The notes under the pieces were generated by a model that worked only from the letters and a program-made list of their open reading frames with translations, was not told where the DNA came from and ran no database searches. The translations under genes and the position numbers were made by a program. A stretch of DNA of 27,622 bases from JBCDBY01 sp039182715. Its GTDB lineage: Bacteria; Planctomycetota; PLA2. The stretch is from positions 1 to 27,622 of the forward strand of contig JBCDBY010000016.1 of the NCBI GenBank assembly GCA_039182715.1, given 5' to 3'. This document shows positions 1 to 7,103 of the stretch, piece by piece. Numbering within the stretch: position 1 is the stretch's first letter; every line of letters starts with the position of its first letter.

Positions 1-123
1 ATCAAAACCTACATCGAAGTCGGCAACGAGAATCCCAAGCCGTTCGTCTGGACCAAGACCGCCGACGAGATCCTCGAGTCCGTCGCTCGCTTCTGTAAAC
101 GAACTTCAGGAGCAGGACACTAG
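1..123 (+). pseudogene. C-terminal end of an IS630-family transposase (5' part outside the window)
   Basis: The first 40 codons, in frame from base 1 and ending at TAG 121-123, encode a tail containing PKPFVWTKTADEIL and ARFCKRTS. This is the characteristic C-terminus of IS630/Tc1-mariner-type transposases, which carry out DDE cut-and-paste transposition at TA targets. The catalytic core would lie upstream of the window, so I cannot tell whether the element is intact or truncated. The stop codon shares the palindrome CTAG (120-123) with the stop of the convergent radical SAM gene, so no room is left for a normal right-hand terminal inverted repeat between the two genes. Either the element has lost that end or the end lies inside the neighbouring coding region. 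The family assignment is confident; the state of the element is unknown. Confidence 0.85.
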
Positions 124-2024
124 CGTCGCCGCTTGCCCCTGCGCCCCGGACGGTAGCCCACGGTGCGCGAGACGCCCGCGTCGTCGGCGTGCACGTAGGT
201 CGCCTCCTTGCGGCGCGCCTCGATCGCCTCCTTGGGGGGCTGCTCGGGGATGAGCGCGAGCTTGCCCTTGCCGATGAGGTCCTTGCGGCCGTGCTCCAGC
301 AGCGTCTTGCGCACCATGAAGTAGTTCTCCGGCTTGAAGAACTGCAGCAGCGCGCGCTGCGTGCGTCGGTCCTTGAGCTTGTGCACGGTCTCGACCGGCT
401 TGCCCGTCATCGGATCGAGGCCGGTCCAGTACATGCACGCCGCCACGTCCATCGGCGCGGGAATGAAGTCCTGCACCTGCCGCGGCTTGTAGCCGCGCTG
501 CTTCAGGAACACCGCCAGCTCGATCATTTCCGCGATGCCGGAGCCGGGGTGGCTGGCGATGAAGTAGGGGACGAGGTACTGCTCCTTGCCGACCCGCTTC
601 GACGCCTCCACGAACTTGCTCGCGAAGGTGTCACACGACTCCTTCGACGGCTTCTTCATCTTGTCGAGCACCTTGTCGCTGACGTGCTCGGGCGCGATCT
701 TGAGGTGGCCGCCGGTGTGGTGCGCGGCGACCTCCTCGATGAACTCCTCGTCGAGGTTGGCGAGGTCCATGCGGATGCCGCTCGCCACGAACACGCGCTT
801 GACGCCGTCGATCTGGCGCGCCTTGCGCAGCAGGTCGATGGTGGGCTTGTGGCTGGCCCCGAGCAGCGGGCAGATCTTGGGGTGGATACAGCTCAGGCGG
901 CGGCACTTCGCCTCGACCTCGGGCTTGGTGCAGCGCATGCCGTACATGTTGGCGGTCGGTCCGCCGAGATCGCTGATCGTGCCCTTGAACTCGTCCTGCT
1001 GTGCGATCGTCTCCACCTCGCGCAGCACCGACGCCTCGCTGCGGCTCTGCACGATGCGTCCCTCGTGCGAGGTGATCGAACAGAACGTGCAGCCGCCGAA
1101 GCAGCCGCGCATGATCGTGACCGAGTCCTTGATCATCTCGAACGCGGGAATGCGTTCGCCCTTGTAGCGCGGGTGCGGCAGGCGGCGGTAGGGGAGGTCG
1201 TACGAGCGGTCGAGCTCCTCGGTCGTCATCGGCAGCGTCGGCGCGTTGTGCACCAGCGTGCGTTCGCCGTGCGTCTGGAGCAGCGTCGCGGCGTTGGCCG
1301 GATTGGTGTTCCACTGGTGCAGCTGCGTCATCTTCGCGAAGGCGGACTTGTCGGTGCTCGCTTCCTCGAAGGCGGGCAGGCGCGTGCCCTCCGGCACCTG
1401 CTCCTTCTTGCCGAGCAGGTAGCAGACGCCGCGCATGTCGCGCAGGTCCTTGACCGACTCGCCCGCGTCGAGGCGGCGCGCGATGTCGAGCACCGGCTTG
1501 TCGCCGAGTCCGAAGACGAGCAGGTCCGCCTTGCTCGTCACCAGCATCGACGGGTTGATCTTGTCCGACCAGTAGTCGTAGTGGGGCAACCGGCGCAGCG
1601 ACGCCTCGATCCCACCGAGGATCACCGGGACGTCCTTGAACGCCTCGCGGCAGCGCTGCGCGTAGACGTTGGTGCAGCGGTCGGGGCGCAGGCCGATCCT
1701 GCCGCCGGGAGAATAGGCGTCGTCGTTGCGCCGCTTCCGGTTGGCGGTGTAGTGGTTGATCATCGAGTCCATGTTGCCGCCGGTCACGCCGTAGAAGAGG
1801 CGCGGGCGGCCGAGCTCGCGCCACGCATCGACCGACTTCCAGCCGGGCTGCGCCAGGATCGCGACCTTGTAGCCGGCGGACTCGAGCAGCCGGCCGATCA
1901 GGCCGGCCGCGAAGCTCGGATGATCGATGTACGCATCCCCGGAGACGAGCACGATGTCGGGCTCGCGCCAGCCGCGCGCGTCCATTTCGGCGCGCGACGT
2001 GGGGAGAAACAGGGAGATGGGCAC
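120..2024 (-). CDS. ygiQ: YgiQ family radical SAM protein (UPF0313)
   Basis: A 634-residue protein that matches the YgiQ family along its length. The N-terminal cobalamin-binding-like region opens with PISLFLPTSRAEM and contains GGNMDSM and LGGIEASLRR. The radical SAM cluster motif is C308-x3-C312-x2-C315 in RGCFGGCTFC, which should bind a 4Fe-4S cluster for reductive cleavage of S-adenosylmethionine. The C-terminus is Arg/Lys-rich, as is usual in this family. The substrate of YgiQ is not established, so only the chemistry class can be stated. The start is GTG at 2024, chosen because family similarity begins there and a TAGACT hexamer ends six bases upstream. E. coli YgiQ is longer (about 740 residues), the difference lying mostly in the tail. 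The gene runs convergently into the transposase remnant, with overlapping stop codons. Confidence 0.93.
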   Translation of the reverse strand: MPISLFLPTSRAEMDARGWREPDIVLVSGDAYIDHPSFAAGLIGRLLESAGYKVAILAQPGWKSVDAWRELGRPRLFYGVTGGNMDSMINHYTANRKRRNDDAYSPGGRIGLRPDRCTNVYAQRCREAFKDVPVILGGIEASLRRLPHYDYWSDKINPSMLVTSKADLLVFGLGDKPVLDIARRLDAGESVKDLRDMRGVCYLLGKKEQVPEGTRLPAFEEASTDKSAFAKMTQLHQWNTNPANAATLLQTHGERTLVHNAPTLPMTTEELDRSYDLPYRRLPHPRYKGERIPAFEMIKDSVTIMRGCFGGCTFCSITSHEGRIVQSRSEASVLREVETIAQQDEFKGTISDLGGPTANMYGMRCTKPEVEAKCRRLSCIHPKICPLLGASHKPTIDLLRKARQIDGVKRVFVASGIRMDLANLDEEFIEEVAAHHTGGHLKIAPEHVSDKVLDKMKKPSKESCDTFASKFVEASKRVGKEQYLVPYFIASHPGSGIAEMIELAVFLKQRGYKPRQVQDFIPAPMDVAACMYWTGLDPMTGKPVETVHKLKDRRTQRALLQFFKPENYFMVRKTLLEHGRKDLIGKGKLALIPEQPPKEAIEARRKEATYVHADDAGVSRTVGYRPGRRGKRRR

Positions 2025-2036
2025 GCGGTCAGTCTA
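2025..2036 (-). promoter_or_regulatory. Leaderless-type -10 element before the ygiQ start
   Basis: On the minus strand TAGACT (2036-2031) is followed by six bases and then GTG at 2024. There is no purine-rich SD. A -10 at this spacing would place transcription start on the start codon itself. This is inferred from a pattern shared with eight other genes here. Confidence 0.5.
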
Positions 2037-2148
2037 CGCGGGCATCGTGGATGACCGCCGACTTCAAGGCCTGCGAAAAGGGTTCTGGTTGCCGTGTTTG
2101 CCCCGCCTCGGGCCGCTTGGGCTCCATCCGAGCCGGGGGGGCTGCCGA

Positions 2149-2160
2149 TACAGTGAGGGT
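2149..2160 (+). promoter_or_regulatory. Leaderless-type -10 element before the TPR gene
   Basis: TACAGT at 2149-2154 is followed by six bases (GAGGGT) and ATG at 2161. The GAGGG is only one base from the ATG, too close to act as a ribosome binding site, which favours the leaderless reading. Confidence 0.5.
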
Positions 2161-3426
2161 ATGGGATCCGATGCGGCGACCCGCGCCGACCGGCAGGCGC
2201 AGCTCGAACGGGTGATTCGTCAGCGCGACAGCCTCGCGCGCACGGAGACGCTCATCGAGCTTGCCTGGGACTACAGCCAGCAGGACGCCGGCCGCGCGGC
2301 GGAGCTGGTCGAGCAGTGCCTCGCCTCGCCCGTCGATGCGACCGGCCGCGCCCGTGCCCTCGTCATCCGCAGCTTCGTGGAGTGGCGACAGGGTCGGTTC
2401 CGGTCGGCGTGCGAGGACGCCGAGCGCGCGCTCGAGGACCTCGTGGACGACGACCACCTCTGGCGCTCCCGTGCCTTCAATTCGCTGGGTGCGGCGGCGT
2501 ACCACCTCGGCGCGTTCGACGAGGCGAGCGCGCGCTATGAGCAGGCGCTGGCGTTGGTCGATCGCCACGGTGGCGAACGCGGCGGACTGATCAGCAACAT
2601 CGGTCTCATCCACCTGCATCAAGGGCGCTACGCCGAAGCGCGCCCCTTCTTCGACGAGGCGTTTGCACTCGCCTGCCGCGCCGGCAACGAAACGCACCAG
2701 GGCAACATTCGGGTCAACCTGGGCAACCTCGAGTTCAATCTCGGACGCTACGGCGCCGCGCTCGCGCAGTACGAGGCCGCCGCGGGACTGTTCGAGTCGC
2801 TGGGATCCGACTTCCTGTTGGGTGACGTGCTCATCAAGATCGGAAGTGTGCACACCATGCTCCGGCACGACACGAAGAAGGCGCTGCGCAGCTTTCGTCG
2901 CGCACTTGAACTTCTCGGCGACGGTAATTCGCCGATCGAGCTCGCGTGGGGGTATCAGCGACTCGCCGAGCTGCAGATCGAGCTCGGCGACCGGGAGGGA
3001 GCGCGTGCCTCCTACGAGCAGTCGCTCGCGATCTGCGAGGAGCACGAGTACGAGGGCGTCGTCGCGCTCTGCCTCAACGGGCTCGCGAATCTCAGTCTCG
3101 ACGACGGCGACCTGGAGACCGCCCGGAAGCTGCGCCATCGCGCGCTCGCGGCCGCGCGCGCACGCGGCATTCAGCACGAGCTGGCGTGGATCCTGCATGC
3201 CCTCGGCGCGGATCACCTCGAGGCGCGGGACTTCGGCTCGGCCGAAGAGGCCTTGCAGGCCGCGGCGGAATACCTCGACAAGGAGTCCGTCCGCTACGAA
3301 GCCAGCGCGGTCCATCGCACGCTCTGTGACCTCTATCTCGCGCGCGGAGACCATCCTCGCGCCCTCGAGCACCTGCGGACGCACGGCGCGCTGCGCGCGG
3401 ACGTCGACGTCGACGCGCCGCGTTGA
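2161..3426 (+). CDS. Tetratricopeptide repeat protein
   Basis: A 421-residue protein consisting almost entirely of helical TPR units of about 34-40 residues. Each shows the usual pattern of small and aromatic positions, for example LGAAAYHLGAFDEASARYEQAL, then IGLIHLHQGRYAEARPFFDEA and LGNLEFNLGRYGAALAQYEAA; roughly eight to nine units are visible. Such proteins are protein-protein interaction scaffolds. There is no signal peptide, transmembrane segment or enzymatic domain, so a cytoplasmic adaptor is likely. The reading frame stays open upstream to 1927, but that part overlaps ygiQ on the other strand and is not TPR-like. ATG 2161 is preferred because TPR-type sequence begins soon after it and the TACAGT box sits six bases upstream. 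The partner is unknown; the next gene (GPP34) starts 35 bases downstream with its own promoter-like box. Confidence 0.88.
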   Translation: MGSDAATRADRQAQLERVIRQRDSLARTETLIELAWDYSQQDAGRAAELVEQCLASPVDATGRARALVIRSFVEWRQGRFRSACEDAERALEDLVDDDHLWRSRAFNSLGAAAYHLGAFDEASARYEQALALVDRHGGERGGLISNIGLIHLHQGRYAEARPFFDEAFALACRAGNETHQGNIRVNLGNLEFNLGRYGAALAQYEAAAGLFESLGSDFLLGDVLIKIGSVHTMLRHDTKKALRSFRRALELLGDGNSPIELAWGYQRLAELQIELGDREGARASYEQSLAICEEHEYEGVVALCLNGLANLSLDDGDLETARKLRHRALAAARARGIQHELAWILHALGADHLEARDFGSAEEALQAAAEYLDKESVRYEASAVHRTLCDLYLARGDHPRALEHLRTHGALRADVDVDAPR

Positions 3427-3450
3427 CGAATATCCGCCCGCCGGCGGCGG

Positions 3451-3461
3451 TAGTCTGCGGT
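3451..3461 (+). promoter_or_regulatory. Leaderless-type -10 element before the GPP34 gene
   Basis: TAGTCT at 3451-3456 lies five bases before ATG 3462. No SD is present. The same hexamer, TAGTCT, precedes the gene at 19310. Confidence 0.5.
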
Positions 3462-4166
3462 ATGGCCATCGCACCGCTCCCGCTTCACCAGAAACTGATG
3501 CTCCTCATGCTCCGGGACGACACCGGCACCATGGAGCCCCACACGGGGTCGTACCCGCTCGCTCTCGGCGGCGCGATTCTGGCCGAGTTGATGTTGGTCG
3601 ATGCCGTTTCCATCGACGAGGACAAGCAGCGGACGGTCCGGCGGGCTCGCCCCCAGCCGTTGAAGGACCCCATTCTGGACGAGTGCCTGACGCTCGTGAC
3701 CAAGGCGAAGAAGCCGCGCGGGGCCGCGCACTGGGTTGCCGCGTTCGGTGCCCGTCCCCGCTTGCGTCACCGCATCGCCGAGCAGCTCTGCCGAGAGGGC
3801 ATCCTCGAAGACTCCGAAGACAAGGTGCTCTTCTTCTTCACGCGCGCGGTCTACCCGACGATCAAGCCGGAACCGGAGCGGCAGCTCGTGCGCAGCATGC
3901 GCGAAGCGGTGATGGGTTCCTCGGACCGGCTCGATGCGGACACGGTCCTGTTGATCGCGTTGGCCCACGCGACGGGACTGCTGCCGATCCACTTCGAGAG
4001 GCGCGAGCTGAAGGAGCGCAAGGAGCGCCTGAAGCAGATCACGACGGGGGACCTGGTGGGGGGCGCGACGGCCGACGCGGTGCGGGCCGCGCAGCAGGCG
4101 GCGCAGGCCGCCGCGATGTCAGCCATCATCACCAGCACGGTCATCACCCCGACGATGCACGGCTGA
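3462..4166 (+). CDS. GPP34 (GOLPH3/VPS74-like) family phosphoprotein
   Basis: A 234-residue protein with the features of the Golgi phosphoprotein 3 fold. It opens with PLHQKLMLLMLRDDTG, followed by YPLALGGAILAELMLVDAV, a conserved DP-I/L segment (LKDPILDECLTLV), and a mid-domain LREGIL/FFFTRAVYP-type region. Eukaryotic GOLPH3/Vps74 proteins bind phosphatidylinositol-4-phosphate and glycosyltransferase tails at the Golgi. Bacterial members are known, mostly in actinobacteria and some other phyla, but their role is not established. The helical C-terminus is rich in Ala and Gln and ends in a hydrophobic Ile/Thr tail. A TTG at 3423 could extend the protein by 13 residues, but ATG 3462 has the promoter-like box and begins the recognisable domain. 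The last 48 bases overlap a convergent small ORF. Confidence 0.85.
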   Translation: MAIAPLPLHQKLMLLMLRDDTGTMEPHTGSYPLALGGAILAELMLVDAVSIDEDKQRTVRRARPQPLKDPILDECLTLVTKAKKPRGAAHWVAAFGARPRLRHRIAEQLCREGILEDSEDKVLFFFTRAVYPTIKPEPERQLVRSMREAVMGSSDRLDADTVLLIALAHATGLLPIHFERRELKERKERLKQITTGDLVGGATADAVRAAQQAAQAAAMSAIITSTVITPTMHG

Positions 4167-4448
4167 CGCGCGGAGTGCCCGGGCGATCCTCTCCTCGTCC
4201 CGGTAGCCGTGGTAGTCGAGCAGGTGCATGAGCGCCGTCCACGGTCCGCCGACGCCCCAGGGGTCGATGTGCGCCTGCAGGCGGTCGTCCGGCCAGCCCG
4301 CGAAGTGTTTGACGTGCAGGGAGAAGCGGGCGACCGGTTCGCGCGCGTCCCACGCTCCGTCCGGGCGGTCCCGCGCACGAAACCCGAGGGCGGCGAGGCG
4401 TGCGCGGAACGCCGCGACGTCGAGGCAGCGGAAGTGGAAGTTGCCCAC
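4119..4448 (-). CDS. Small protein of unknown function, start uncertain
   Basis: From GTG 4448 this gives 109 residues beginning GNFHFRCLDVAAFRARL, with a tryptophan- and histidine-rich core (SLHVKHFAGWPDD, HIDPWGVGGPW, LLDYHGYRD). I do not recognise a family. The frame stays open upstream of the GTG as far as a TAG just after 4550, and that extension also looks like real protein (ARTKLARLGLEAFVG). It contains no ATG, GTG or TTG, however: only an ATT at 4532. An ATG at 4513 lies in another frame. So the gene either uses GTG 4448, initiates at a rare codon, or has lost its start by a small frameshift. It follows the ExbD-like lipoprotein gene on the same strand and overlaps the GPP34 3' end by 48 bases. 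Confidence 0.5.
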   Translation of the reverse strand: MGNFHFRCLDVAAFRARLAALGFRARDRPDGAWDAREPVARFSLHVKHFAGWPDDRLQAHIDPWGVGGPWTALMHLLDYHGYRDEERIARALRASAVHRRGDDRAGDDG

Positions 4449-4550
4449 GTCGGCGGGCTCGGAGGCGCCGACGAACGCTTCGAGCCCCAGGCGCGCCAGC
4501 TTCGTGCGGGCATTCCGTTCGGCTTGTCGAATGGTGCTGCTTCCGGTGCG

Positions 4551-5507
4551 CTACCGCGACATGTACCACTCGCGGAGCGTGTGGTCGAAGTCGATCCGTT
4601 TCGGAGACTCGGCGTGGTTGACGGGCTCCGTGCGGCGCGGGTCGCCGGGCCGCGTGCCGCTTCGAAGGATGGCCGTGTCGGTGTGAAACCACATGTCGAT
4701 CTTGTCCACACCGGCCTTCTTCATGCGATCGCGTACGGCGACGACCTCCTCCACGGATCGGTCCCCGGGACCGTGCATGTATCCGTAGATGCGCTTGACG
4801 CCTCGCTCCTGCAGCCACGCACACGCCTCCTCGAGCACCGGCTGCAGATCGTCGAGCGACGCGAAGTCGTACTCGACGAGCCGGTACCCCTCGTCCAGCA
4901 GTTCCACGGTGACCGCGGGCGGCCCGCCCCCGGAACCCGGACGGTTGGGCGTGGGGATCAGGGAGCGGTCGAGCGCCTTCATGAATCGCGCGCTGTGCGC
5001 GGGAAACATGCGACTCGTGCCTTCGATGGCGAGCACGCCCACATGGAATCGGGCGCGGAACACCAGGGTCTGGATCTGTGCGAGATGGCCCCACGCGGTC
5101 TTCGGGGAGACGCGCATGATCACCGGAATGCGGAGACACGCGCGGCCGTTCTGCAGCTTGTGGTGGGACGACTCGCCTCGACGTTCCTGCCGGGCGGTGT
5201 AGGCGTCACGCAAAACGAACAGCGCGCCCTCGAGTTCGCCGATCGTGTTTCCCGAGCCTGAGGCGCGGATCGCTCGGCGGAGATCGCGCGGAAGCGCTTC
5301 GGTCACAAGCTTCGTTTCGCCGTTCGCCGCGATGCGGATCTCCACGCGCGGCGCGCCCCGCGCCCAGCTTGGGAGCAGCGACTCGACGCTCCCGCGCTTC
5401 GGCTTCTCGGTTTCCGCGGCGTCGGCCGTACTCTTCGCGTCGGTGGGCGCGCTTGCGTCGGAGCAGCCGACCAGCGCCACCAGCAGCAGGACCGTGATCT
5501 CCCTCAT
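4551..5507 (-). CDS. Lipoprotein with two ExbD/TolR-like periplasmic modules
   Basis: A 318-residue protein with a lipoprotein signal (VLLLVALVGC, Cys15) followed by a low-complexity Ala/Thr/Lys linker. Two segments then resemble the ExbD/TolR periplasmic fold. The first runs from VEIRIAANGETKLV through PVIMRVSPKTAWGHLAQIQ to VGVLAIEG. The second runs from VTVELLDEGYRLVEYDF through SVEEVVAVRDRMKKAG to VDKIDMWF. Classical ExbD is anchored by one transmembrane helix and works with ExbB and a TonB-type energiser; here the helix is replaced by a lipid anchor and the module is duplicated. No ExbB partner is in the window. The assignment rests on the strand-helix-strand pattern and a few motif positions, so it is moderate. 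The gene is divergent from the MORN gene, with only 56 bases between the two starts. Confidence 0.6.
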   Translation of the reverse strand: MREITVLLLVALVGCSDASAPTDAKSTADAAETEKPKRGSVESLLPSWARGAPRVEIRIAANGETKLVTEALPRDLRRAIRASGSGNTIGELEGALFVLRDAYTARQERRGESSHHKLQNGRACLRIPVIMRVSPKTAWGHLAQIQTLVFRARFHVGVLAIEGTSRMFPAHSARFMKALDRSLIPTPNRPGSGGGPPAVTVELLDEGYRLVEYDFASLDDLQPVLEEACAWLQERGVKRIYGYMHGPGDRSVEEVVAVRDRMKKAGVDKIDMWFHTDTAILRSGTRPGDPRRTEPVNHAESPKRIDFDHTLREWYMSR

Positions 5508-5519
5508 GCGATCACGATA
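5508..5519 (-). promoter_or_regulatory. Leaderless-type -10 element before the ExbD-like lipoprotein gene
   Basis: On the minus strand TATCGT (5519-5514) lies six bases before ATG 5507. An identical TATCGT faces the other way at 5549-5554 for the divergent MORN gene, so both promoters share a 56-bp intergenic region. Confidence 0.55.
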
Positions 5520-5548
5520 CCGAACCGACGCGCGTCCCGTTTCCCGGC

Positions 5549-5563
5549 TATCGTGGGCCTACG
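5549..5563 (+). promoter_or_regulatory. Leaderless-type -10 element before the MORN-repeat gene
   Basis: TATCGT at 5549-5554 is followed by nine bases and ATG 5564. This is the longest spacing in the set and still leaves at most a few bases of leader. Confidence 0.45.
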
Positions 5564-6616
5564 ATGACGCGGGTCCGGTTGCAGATTCTGATGGTGGTGT
5601 GCGCCGCCGCCGGAGCCGGCTACCTCGCGGGCCGCACCGATTCGCCGCCGCCGGCTCCTCCGCGCGCGGATCCGCGCGAAGCGACGGTCGCGATCGATCC
5701 CGTCCTGCACGTGGATGACGAGCCGGCGGACCTCGTCGAGGCGACGTCGGCGACCCCTGCCGAGGTGGACACCGCCGAGGTGGACACTCCCGAGGTGGAC
5801 ACTGCCGAAACGGTCGGTGCCGATGCGGACGAGCGAATCCTTGCGTCGGCGCCTCCGGCCGACCCCACGGAGCAACGCCTGCAGGTCGGCGATCTGATTC
5901 GCCTCGACGCCAAGGGATACGTCGTGCACTCGGACGGGAAGGGCGGGTTCAAGCTCGTACGCCACGGCGATTGGGTCGAGTCGTGGAAGCGCGGCATTCG
6001 CGCCGAGGGCAACTACCGCGAAGGCAAGCGGCACGGCTTGTGGCAGTCGTGGTACCGCAACGACAACCGTCACCAGTCGATCGAGTGGCGGGACGGCAAG
6101 CGCGAGGGGATGAGCCGCGGTTGGCACACGAATGGCGAGCTCTCGTACGAGCACCGGTACGAGGGCGGCAAGGGGAACGGCATGTGGCACTGGTGGCATG
6201 AGGACGGAACCCGAAAGCGCGCCGGACGGATGGAGGCGGGGAAGCGCGAGGGGTCCTGGACCGTCTGGCACAAGAACGGACGCGTGTTGTGGACCGGCGA
6301 CTACCGCGCGGGCAAGGCGGACGGCGTCTGGCGCAAGACCCACGCCAACGGCGAGCCCGCCTACGTCCATCCGCACCGCGGAGGAAAGCGGGAAGGCCTC
6401 TGGACGGACTGGCACGGCAACGGAATCAAGTCCAAGGAGGGTCGCTACGCGAGCGGTCGCGCGACCGGCGTGTGGCGCGCGTGGCATCGCAACGGCCAGC
6501 CGCGGTTCACGGGGAACTACCGGCGCGGGAAGCGGCACGGGGAGTGGGTGGAGTACGACTCCTCCGGCCGCGTGCGCTGGAAGGACCGCTACGCGAAGGG
6601 GAAACGGATCGGCTGA
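5564..6616 (+). CDS. Exported MORN-type (YwqK-like) repeat protein
   Basis: A 350-residue protein. An N-terminal hydrophobic segment (residues 5-23, LQILMVVCAAAGAGYLAG) looks like a signal anchor. It is followed by a Pro/Asp/Glu/Thr-rich linker containing three copies of a five-residue AEVDT-type repeat. From about residue 115 to the end there are roughly nine repeats of 22-24 residues with the pattern Y/F-x-x-G-K-R-x-G-x-W-x-x-W-x-x-N-G, typical of the bacterial MORN_2/YwqK-type family. Such repeats form elongated beta surfaces; some genomes label them toxin-antitoxin antitoxins, but that function is not supported here because there is no toxin partner. The likely location is periplasmic or surface, tethered by the N-terminal helix. 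No downstream partner exists: the next features are tRNA genes on the opposite strand. Confidence 0.8.
   Translation: MTRVRLQILMVVCAAAGAGYLAGRTDSPPPAPPRADPREATVAIDPVLHVDDEPADLVEATSATPAEVDTAEVDTPEVDTAETVGADADERILASAPPADPTEQRLQVGDLIRLDAKGYVVHSDGKGGFKLVRHGDWVESWKRGIRAEGNYREGKRHGLWQSWYRNDNRHQSIEWRDGKREGMSRGWHTNGELSYEHRYEGGKGNGMWHWWHEDGTRKRAGRMEAGKREGSWTVWHKNGRVLWTGDYRAGKADGVWRKTHANGEPAYVHPHRGGKREGLWTDWHGNGIKSKEGRYASGRATGVWRAWHRNGQPRFTGNYRRGKRHGEWVEYDSSGRVRWKDRYAKGKRIG
5761..5805 (+). repeat. Three tandem 15-bp in-frame repeats
   Basis: GAGGTGGACAC recurs at 5762, 5777 and 5792 with a period of 15 bp, encoding repeated E-V-D-T units in the linker of the MORN protein. Copy number could vary by slippage. 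Confidence 0.85.
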
Positions 6617-6632
6617 GGGAGGAGAGTCCGGG

Positions 6633-6649
6633 GCGGGCATCGAGCCCGC
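6633..6649 (-). other. T-arm-like hairpin, possible tRNA fragment
   Basis: GCGGGC and GCCCGC form a perfect 6-bp stem around ATCGA. Read on the minus strand it resembles a tRNA T-arm (stem GCGGG, loop CTCGATG, stem CCCGC) followed by an acceptor-like CCCGGAC. No D-arm or anticodon arm of normal length lies upstream. It may be a truncated eighth member of the array or simply a hairpin between the MORN gene and the tRNAs. Confidence 0.35.
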
Positions 6650-6685
6650 GTCGGCCGCCTGGTCCCCGAGCATCGATCGCGCGAT

Positions 6686-6762
6686 TGGTAGCCGTGGAGG
6701 GAGTCGAACCCCCAACACACCGTGTCTGAGCCGGCGGCCTCTGCCCATTGGGCTACACGACC
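6686..6762 (-). tRNA. tRNA-like gene, apparent anticodon CAG (Leu codon CUG), class I body
   Basis: This 77-nt cloverleaf has acceptor GGTCGTG pairing with CACGGCT (two G-U pairs), then A73 and an encoded CCA. The D stem is GCC/GGC and the T-arm is GGGGG-TTCGACT-CCCTC. The anticodon loop CTCAGAC gives CAG and is close to the loop of bacterial tRNA-Leu(CAG). The variable region is only five bases, whereas canonical bacterial tRNA-Leu has a long variable arm. The 31-39 pair is a G-A mismatch. It is separated from the other six tRNAs by 172 bases that contain two hairpins. Confidence 0.75.
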
Positions 6763-6847
6763 ATCTTGGAATCGCGATCGATGCTGCACGCATGCACGGC
6801 GCGCGCAGGCTCCCGAAGTGCGCATCCCGAAGGTGCAGCCGCCGGAC

Positions 6848-6906
6848 GTAAGCCACAGCGCCAGAGTGACTTACAGCGACTCCGAAGCGTACTCAGTATG
6901 CTTCGG
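6848..6906. other. Two adjacent hairpins within the tRNA array
   Basis: The first hairpin pairs 6848-6856 with 6866-6874 (GTAAG-C-CAC against GTG-A-CTTAC, one mismatch). The second pairs 6882-6892 with 6896-6906 (CCGAAGCGTAC against GTATGCTTCGG, one G-U pair, 3-base loop). They lie between the Arg-type and CAG-type tRNAs and could be terminator or processing structures. There is no clear T-run on either strand. Confidence 0.5.
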
Positions 6907-6934
6907 TGCGCGTGCGGCCGTCGAAGCGGCGGAG

Positions 6935-7010
6935 TGGTCGGCCCGGGAGGACTCGAACCCCCAATTCCGGATTCGTAGTCCGGTGCGATCTCCGATTTCA
7001 CCACGGGCCG
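6935..7010 (-). tRNA. tRNA-Arg (anticodon ACG)
   Basis: A 76-nt cloverleaf with a perfect 7-bp acceptor stem CGGCCCG/CGGGCCG, A73 and encoded CCA. The D stem is GTG/CGC. The anticodon stem CCGGA/TCCGG encloses loop CTACGAA, giving anticodon ACG (read as ICG after deamination, decoding CGN Arg codons). The variable loop is AATTG and the T-arm is GGGGG-TTCGAGT-CCTCC. All main elements are present. Confidence 0.9.
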
Positions 7011-7027
7011 GTTTCGGGGCGGGGCGA

Positions 7028-7103
7028 TGGGGTGGCTGGCGGGATTCGAACCCGTACCCCGGGATTCACACTCCCGTACTCTGCCGGTTGAGCTACAGCC
7101 AAC
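7028..7103 (-). tRNA. tRNA-His (anticodon GTG)
   Basis: Anticodon stem CGGGA/TCCCG encloses loop GTGTGAA, giving anticodon GTG. The discriminator is C73 opposite an extra G at position -1 (base 7103), the hallmark of tRNA-His, and CCA is encoded. Oddities are a T1-C72 mismatch beneath the G-1:C73 pair and an A49-C65 mismatch in the T stem. The gene abuts the next tRNA with no spacer (7103/7104). Confidence 0.88.

Noticed and set aside
189..2054. A 621-codon plus-strand frame opposite ygiQ.
   Set aside because: Leu/Arg/Ala/Val-rich antisense shadow. The YgiQ match on the other strand is unambiguous.
5564..6616. MORN/YwqK protein as an antitoxin of a toxin-antitoxin pair.
   Set aside because: No adjacent toxin gene exists on the same strand, and the protein has an export or anchor segment. 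The label derives from a family name only.
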